NCBI RefSeq assembly: GCF_014203795.1
Contig: NZ_JACHJU010000001.1
Span: 3,906,001 to 3,970,000, forward strand
Direction: 5' to 3'
DNA length: 64,000 nt
DNA from: Streptosporangium album
GTDB lineage: Bacteria; Actinomycetota; Actinomycetes; Streptosporangiales; Streptosporangiaceae
Shown in pieces: positions 60,320-64,000 of this stretch. The translations under genes were made by a program, and so were the position numbers. The notes under the pieces are model-generated. The model ran no database searches and had not been told where the DNA came from. It worked only from the letters and a program-made list of their open reading frames with translations. Numbering within the stretch: position 1 is the first letter of the stretch; each line of letters opens with the position of its first letter.

Positions 60320-60826
60320 ATGGGCCTCGCACGAGACCCTGTGATGACGGTCAGAGCCGTGGTGGGCAGTGCGGTGGCCCTGGTGTTCGCGGGTGGTATG
60401 ACCGGGGTCGGTGGTGTGGAGGTCACGCCGTCAACCGCCCGGCCAGGGCAGAGCGTCAGCATCGCCGCCGGTCCGTGCGGCACTCCGGCTACCGCCTATT
60501 CGGCGGCCTTCGGCGCCACCATGGCGCGGCTCCGCCGGCACGACCGCGAGATGCAGGGGGCCGCGCGCATCAGTCCCCATGCTGCACCCGGCACCTATGC
60601 GGTCACCGTCCGCTGCGTCGAGGGCGGGCCCTACAACGGGACCCTCGTCGTGGGCGACGATCATCCGGTCGACGTCCCGGCCACCGGTGGCGGCGATCTC
60701 GCGATGACCGGCGCCGATCACACCGCCCGTACCTTCTGGCTCTTCGGATCGTTGATCGCGGTCGTGACGATGGTGGGCGCCGGCTTCGCGTTGGTGCGCG
60801 GACGCCACGCGCACAGCGATCACTAG
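60320..60826 (+). CDS. secreted surface protein with LAxTG-type sorting signal
   Basis: The 168-residue protein has a signal peptide (VRAVVGSAVALVFAGGMTG), a small Ig-like ectodomain (VEVTPSTARPGQSVSIAAG, with Cys53 and Cys99 likely bridged) and a C-terminal sorting signal. The signal is LAMTG (127-131), a membrane helix (FWLFGSLIAVVTMVGAGFAL) and a basic tail. LAxTG is the motif used by actinobacterial class E sortases, so it is probably wall-anchored. Function of the ectodomain is unknown. The start is chosen for its GGTGGGGGTGGG ribosome site; ATG 60302 is possible. Confidence 0.75.
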   Translation: MGLARDPVMTVRAVVGSAVALVFAGGMTGVGGVEVTPSTARPGQSVSIAAGPCGTPATAYSAAFGATMARLRRHDREMQGAARISPHAAPGTYAVTVRCVEGGPYNGTLVVGDDHPVDVPATGGGDLAMTGADHTARTFWLFGSLIAVVTMVGAGFALVRGRHAHSDH

Positions 60827-61239
60827 AACTCCGTGCCCGTCCGGGACTGTTTATGCTGCTTATCGGCGGGGCCGCGTTCCGGGCGGGCACGGATCCAGCC
60901 GCGCCACCCGTGGCCGGGGCGTACGGTCCGATACGTAAGGGTGACCCGCGGTGGTAGCTTCGACCAGGCCAGACGTTCCGGCAACGGCAACGTAATCGTT
61001 CACGCGATGGGCTTCGCCGGGTGTCTCATCTCAGATCTGGGGTATCCTGAGTAGCGGTTGTGTCAAGGTGCCGGCCGTGTGTTTCGCATTTCCTTGCCCG
61101 GTGCCGTACACTCCTTCTTCGGTTCACTATGACCATTGCGCGTCGGCGGTGTCGCAACCGCCGCTCTCATCGAAGCGCTGGGTCGCGGCTGCTTAGTGTT
61201 CCGAAGCCTCAGACGACCGATCAGTGAAACGCGAGGGAC
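60827..61239 (+). other. intergenic region upstream of infA
   Basis: About 410 bases with no supported gene. It carries the infA promoter candidate (61083-61112), leaving a 5' UTR of about 120 bases. A GGGGTATCCTGAG stretch near 61037 could be a second promoter, but I see no convincing -35. Confidence 0.5.
61083..61112 (+). promoter_or_regulatory. candidate promoter of the infA-rpmJ-rpsMKD-rpoA operon
   Basis: TTCGCA (61083-61088) and TACACT (61107-61112) are 18 bases apart. The -10 hexamer is identical to that proposed for rpoB. Confidence 0.5.
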
Positions 61240-61461
61240 ATGGCCAAGAAAGACGGCGCCATCGAGATCGAGGGCACTGTGGTTGAGTCGCTCCCGAACG
61301 CGATGTTCCGGGTGCAGCTCGACAACGGCCATAAGGTCCTGGCCCACATCAGCGGGCGGATGCGGATGCACTACATCCGGATCCTTCCTGACGACAGGGT
61401 TGTCGTCGAACTGAGCCCCTACGACCTCAGTCGTGGGCGGATCGTCTACCGATACAAGTAA
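61240..61461 (+). CDS. infA: translation initiation factor IF-1
   Basis: IF-1 is a 73-residue OB-fold protein that occupies the 30S A site. It has [40 protein letters not shown] and [27 protein letters not shown] precedes the ATG. It heads the alpha operon, followed by rpmJ. Confidence 0.97.
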   Translation: MAKKDGAIEIEGTVVESLPNAMFRVQLDNGHKVLAHISGRMRMHYIRILPDDRVVVELSPYDLSRGRIVYRYK

Positions 61462-61485
61462 GCGTCTGAGGGACGAATAAGGACT

Positions 61486-61599
61486 ATGAAGGTCAAGCCG
61501 AGCGTCAAGAAGATCTGCGACAAGTGCAAGGTGATCCGCCGGCACGGTCGCGTCATGGTGATCTGCGACAACCTGCGCCACAAGCAGCGTCAGGGCTAG
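61486..61599 (+). CDS. rpmJ: 50S ribosomal protein L36
   Basis: This 37-residue zinc-ribbon protein reads [19 protein letters not shown] at its start. The zinc ligands are Cys11, Cys14, Cys27 and His32, so this is the zinc-binding L36 form. It starts 24 bases after infA with AAGGAC upstream. Confidence 0.95.
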   Translation: MKVKPSVKKICDKCKVIRRHGRVMVICDNLRHKQRQG

Positions 61600-61720
61600 T
61601 CGTAGCAGACAGGTCTTACAGGAGTCCGCTCACTGGTGGCGGGCTCAACCCATGTGAGGCCACCAAGTAATCGCGCTTCACACCTGCGTAGGCGGCCGTC
61701 GGCCGTACCCCGCAGGAGAC

Positions 61721-61739
61721 CCCCGGTCGGAGGCCGGGG
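61721..61739 (+). other. hairpin in the rpmJ-rpsM leader
   Basis: CCCCGG pairs with CCGGGG around TCGGAGG in the 211-base gap between rpmJ and rpsM. The gap may hold an S4- or S13-type control site; nothing more specific is visible. Confidence 0.4.
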
Positions 61740-61810
61740 CCCTCACCCCGGGCATGGGGAGGGGAAGTGAGGTGTAGGACCTCCGCCACAAAGAAGGAGA
61801 ATGCCCGACC

Positions 61811-62191
61811 ATGGCTCGCCTGGTTGGCGTCGACCTCCCCCGCGACAAGCGGCTGGAGATCGCTCTCACCTACATTTTCGGAATCGGCCGCACCCGTGCG
61901 CTCGAGACCCTCAAGGCCACCGGCGTCAACGGTGACCTCCGCGTCCACCAGCTCACGGACGAAGAGCTCGTCCCGCTGCGTGACTACATCGAGGCGAACT
62001 ACAAGATCGAGGGTGACCTCCGTCGCGAAGTTCAGGCCGACATCCGTCGCAAGATCGAGATTCAGTGCTACCAGGGCATCCGGCACCGCCGTGGCCTTCC
62101 CGTGCACGGTCAGCGTACGCAGACCAACGCGCGCACCCGTAAGGGCAAGAAGAAGACCGTGGCCGGTAAGAAGAAGCCCGGTAAGAAGTAG
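61811..62191 (+). CDS. rpsM: 30S ribosomal protein S13
   Basis: S13 contacts the P-site tRNA and L5. The 126 residues show [40 protein letters not shown] and a Lys-rich tail. AAGGAGAATG lies upstream of the ATG. It is followed by rpsK. Confidence 0.97.
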   Translation: MARLVGVDLPRDKRLEIALTYIFGIGRTRALETLKATGVNGDLRVHQLTDEELVPLRDYIEANYKIEGDLRREVQADIRRKIEIQCYQGIRHRRGLPVHGQRTQTNARTRKGKKKTVAGKKKPGKK

Positions 62192-62236
62192 TCCGCGCAG
62201 CCGCAGGACCGAAGACCTCAGGAGTGAAGGCAAAGA

Positions 62237-62641
62237 ATGCCTCCTAAGAGCCGCCAGGGTGCCCCGAAGAAGGTGCGCCGCAAGGAAAAGAAGAACGTCG
62301 CTCATGGGCACGCCCACATCAAGAGCACGTTCAACAACACGATCGTTTCGATCACCGACCCGAACGGGAACGTGATCTCCTGGGCCAGCGCCGGCCACGT
62401 CGGGTTCAAGGGCTCCCGTAAGTCCACCCCGTTCGCCGCGCAGATGGCCGCCGAGAACGCCGCTCGCCGTGCCATGGAGCACGGCATGCGCAAGGTCGAC
62501 GTCTTCGTCAAGGGCCCCGGTTCCGGCCGTGAGACCGCAATCCGTTCGCTGCAGGCGACCGGCCTCGAGGTTGGCTCCATCCAGGACGTCACCCCCGTGC
62601 CGCACAACGGCTGCCGTCCGCCCAAGCGCCGTCGCGTCTGA
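62237..62641 (+). CDS. rpsK: 30S ribosomal protein S11
   Basis: S11 lies in the 30S platform. The 134 residues have a basic start ([20 protein letters not shown]), then [20 protein letters not shown] and the conserved [16 protein letters not shown] end. AGGAGTGAAGG precedes the ATG. Confidence 0.97.
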   Translation: MPPKSRQGAPKKVRRKEKKNVAHGHAHIKSTFNNTIVSITDPNGNVISWASAGHVGFKGSRKSTPFAAQMAAENAARRAMEHGMRKVDVFVKGPGSGRETAIRSLQATGLEVGSIQDVTPVPHNGCRPPKRRRV

Positions 62642-62661
62642 CGCCCAGGAGAAGATAGAAA

Positions 62662-63288
62662 ATGGCTCGTTACACGGGTGCGGACTGCAAGCTCTGCCGC
62701 AGGGAGAAGACCAAGCTTTTCCTCAAGGGCAAGAAGTGCGAGTCCGCGAAGTGCCCCATCGAGATCCGCCCTTACCCGCCGGGTGAGCACGGTCGCGGTC
62801 GGCCGAAGGAGTCTGAGTACCAGCTCCAGCTCCGCGAGAAGCAGAAGACCCGCCGCATCTACGGCATCCTCGAGAAGCAGTTCCGCAACTACTACGAGGA
62901 AGCCAACCGCAAGGGTGGCAAGACCGGCGAGAACCTCCTCCAGATCCTGGAGAGCCGTCTCGACAACGTGGTCTACCGCGCCGGTTTCGCCGAGTCCCGC
63001 GACGCCGCTCGCCAGCAGGTCCGTCACGGACACATCCTGGTGAACGGCAAGAAGGTCGACATCCCGTCGTACCGCGTCCGCGAGCACGACATCGTCGAGG
63101 TCCGTGAGCGTTCGCGCAACCTTCTGCCCTACGAGGTGGCGCGGGCCACCTCCGGTGACAAGACGTTCCCGGCCTGGCTGGGCGTCGCTCCGGAGGCCAT
63201 GCGCGTCCTGATCCACCAGCTCCCGGTCCGTCAGCAGATTGACACCCAGGTCCAGGAGCAGCTGATCGTCGAGCTCTACTCCAAGTAG
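62662..63288 (+). CDS. rpsD: 30S ribosomal protein S4, zinc-binding type
   Basis: S4 is a primary 16S binder and translational regulator in many bacteria. The 208 residues start MARYTGADCKLCRREKTKLF with a CxxC, then KKCESAKC supplies the other two cysteines of an N-terminal zinc site. LDNVVYRAGFAESRDAARQQ and HGHILVNGKKVDIPSYRV form the S4 RNA-binding domain. AGGAGAAG precedes the ATG. Confidence 0.97.
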   Translation: MARYTGADCKLCRREKTKLFLKGKKCESAKCPIEIRPYPPGEHGRGRPKESEYQLQLREKQKTRRIYGILEKQFRNYYEEANRKGGKTGENLLQILESRLDNVVYRAGFAESRDAARQQVRHGHILVNGKKVDIPSYRVREHDIVEVRERSRNLLPYEVARATSGDKTFPAWLGVAPEAMRVLIHQLPVRQQIDTQVQEQLIVELYSK

Positions 63289-63299
63289 TAGCTCACGCG

Positions 63300-63327
63300 G
63301 GTGCCGTGCGGTCCGCCGTACGGCACC
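63300..63327 (+). other. hairpin upstream of rpoA
   Basis: GGTGCCGTGCGG pairs with CCGTACGGCACC, with one non-Watson-Crick pair and a TCCG loop. It lies in the rpsD-rpoA gap and may be an attenuator or processing site within the operon. Confidence 0.55.
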
Positions 63328-63386
63328 TATGCTGTTGTTCGAGCGACGTCAAATAGCGGGCGTCGCCATGCAAGGGGAGATCCCAC

Positions 63387-64000
63387 ATGCTGATCGCTCA
63401 GCGTCCGACCCTTCTCGAGGAGTCCCTCGAGGAGACCCGGTCAAAGTTCATCATCGAGCCGCTGGAGCCGGGTTTCGGCTACACCATCGGCAACTCGCTG
63501 CGTCGCACGTTGCTGTCGTCCATTCCGGGCGCGGCCGTGACCAGCATCCGCATCGAGGGCGTGCTGCACGAGTTCTCGACTGTTCCGGGCGTCAAAGAGG
63601 ATGTCACCGACATCATCCTGAACCTCAAGGAACTGGTGGTCTCCTCCGAGCATGACGAGCCCGTGGTGATGTACCTGCGCAAGCAGGGCCCCGGTGACGT
63701 CACCGCCGCCGACATCGCGCCTCCGGCCGGTGTCGAGGTGCACAACCCCGAGCTCCGCATCGCCACGCTGAACGGCAAGGCGAAGCTGGAGATGGAGCTG
63801 ACCGTCGAGCGCGGTCGCGGCTACGTCTCCGCGGCGCAGAACAAGCAGCCGGGCCAGGAGATCGGTCGCATCCCGATCGACTCCATCTACTCCCCGGTGC
63901 TCAAGGTCACCTACAAGGTCGAGGCGACCCGTGTCGAGCAGCGGACCGACTTCGACCGTCTGATCCTGGACGTCGAGACCAAGCCGTCCATGAAGCCCCG
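63387..64000 (+). CDS. rpoA: DNA-directed RNA polymerase subunit alpha, 5' part
   Basis: The alpha subunit scaffolds RNA polymerase. The window end cuts the gene after about 204 codons, so only the N-terminal domain is seen. It begins [20 protein letters not shown] and contains the dimerisation block [20 protein letters not shown] and the later [26 protein letters not shown] precedes the ATG. The C-terminal domain lies beyond the window. Confidence 0.97.
   Translation, partial: MLIAQRPTLLEESLEETRSKFIIEPLEPGFGYTIGNSLRRTLLSSIPGAAVTSIRIEGVLHEFSTVPGVKEDVTDIILNLKELVVSSEHDEPVVMYLRKQGPGDVTAADIAPPAGVEVHNPELRIATLNGKAKLEMELTVERGRGYVSAAQNKQPGQEIGRIPIDSIYSPVLKVTYKVEATRVEQRTDFDRLILDVETKPSMKP

Overview
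The window is high-GC actinobacterial DNA. It uses frequent GTG/TTG starts, has a long acidic N-terminal extension on NusG, zinc-type S14, Cys4 adenylate kinase, and the actinobacterial order secE-nusG-rplK-rplA-(lipoprotein)-rplJ-rplL-rpoB-rpoC-rpsL-rpsG-fusA-tuf-rpsJ. Gene content (class F sortase, LAxTG-type surface protein, DUF1707, DUF2079, HTH-less STAND ATPases, Mce-associated proteins) fits a filamentous actinomycete, probably Streptosporangiales. That placement is inference, because no 16S gene is present.

Positions 1-16250 are accessory. They hold a secreted 30-residue-repeat protein, a DUF1876 protein, a STAS anti-sigma antagonist, a secreted Cys/Tyr-rich peptide, an HxlR regulator, and a divergent TetR / DrrAB-like ABC exporter pair sharing a perfect 24-bp operator. 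Next come a secreted GDPD phosphodiesterase, an MFS-transporter remnant, a surface protein / class F sortase / DUF2079 operon, a thiolase, and a mannose-utilisation operon (decayed GH2 beta-mannosidase, ROK kinase, manA). The first gene and the GDPD gene share a homologous upstream block: a GTTA-N16-GGGTAG promoter-like motif followed by a GC hairpin whose inner pairs differ but stay complementary.

Positions 16250-25900 hold a methyltransferase and four paralogous STAND (NB-ARC/TPR) ATPase genes without any HTH. Two look full length, one keeps only the N-terminal half, and one keeps an N-terminal stub joined to the C-terminal TPR part. An ECF sigma factor, its probable membrane partner and an adenosine deaminase lie among them. 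The block sits beside the conserved aspC-tRNA(Trp)-secE neighbourhood and is my main candidate for an undescribed system.

Positions 25900-64000 are the transcription/translation superoperon: aspC, tRNA-Trp, secE-nusG, rplKA, lipoprotein, L10 leader-rplJL, two Mce-associated genes, rpoBC, rpsL-rpsG-fusA-tuf, the S10/spc ribosomal clusters through secY-adk-map, two membrane/surface genes, then infA-rpmJ-rpsM-rpsK-rpsD and the 5' part of rpoA, cut by the window end. Oddities here are a 71-bp tandem duplication that copies the fusA 3' end, a 13-codon micro-ORF coupling rplR to rpsE, several intra-operon hairpins, and the Mce-associated pair between rplL and rpoB.
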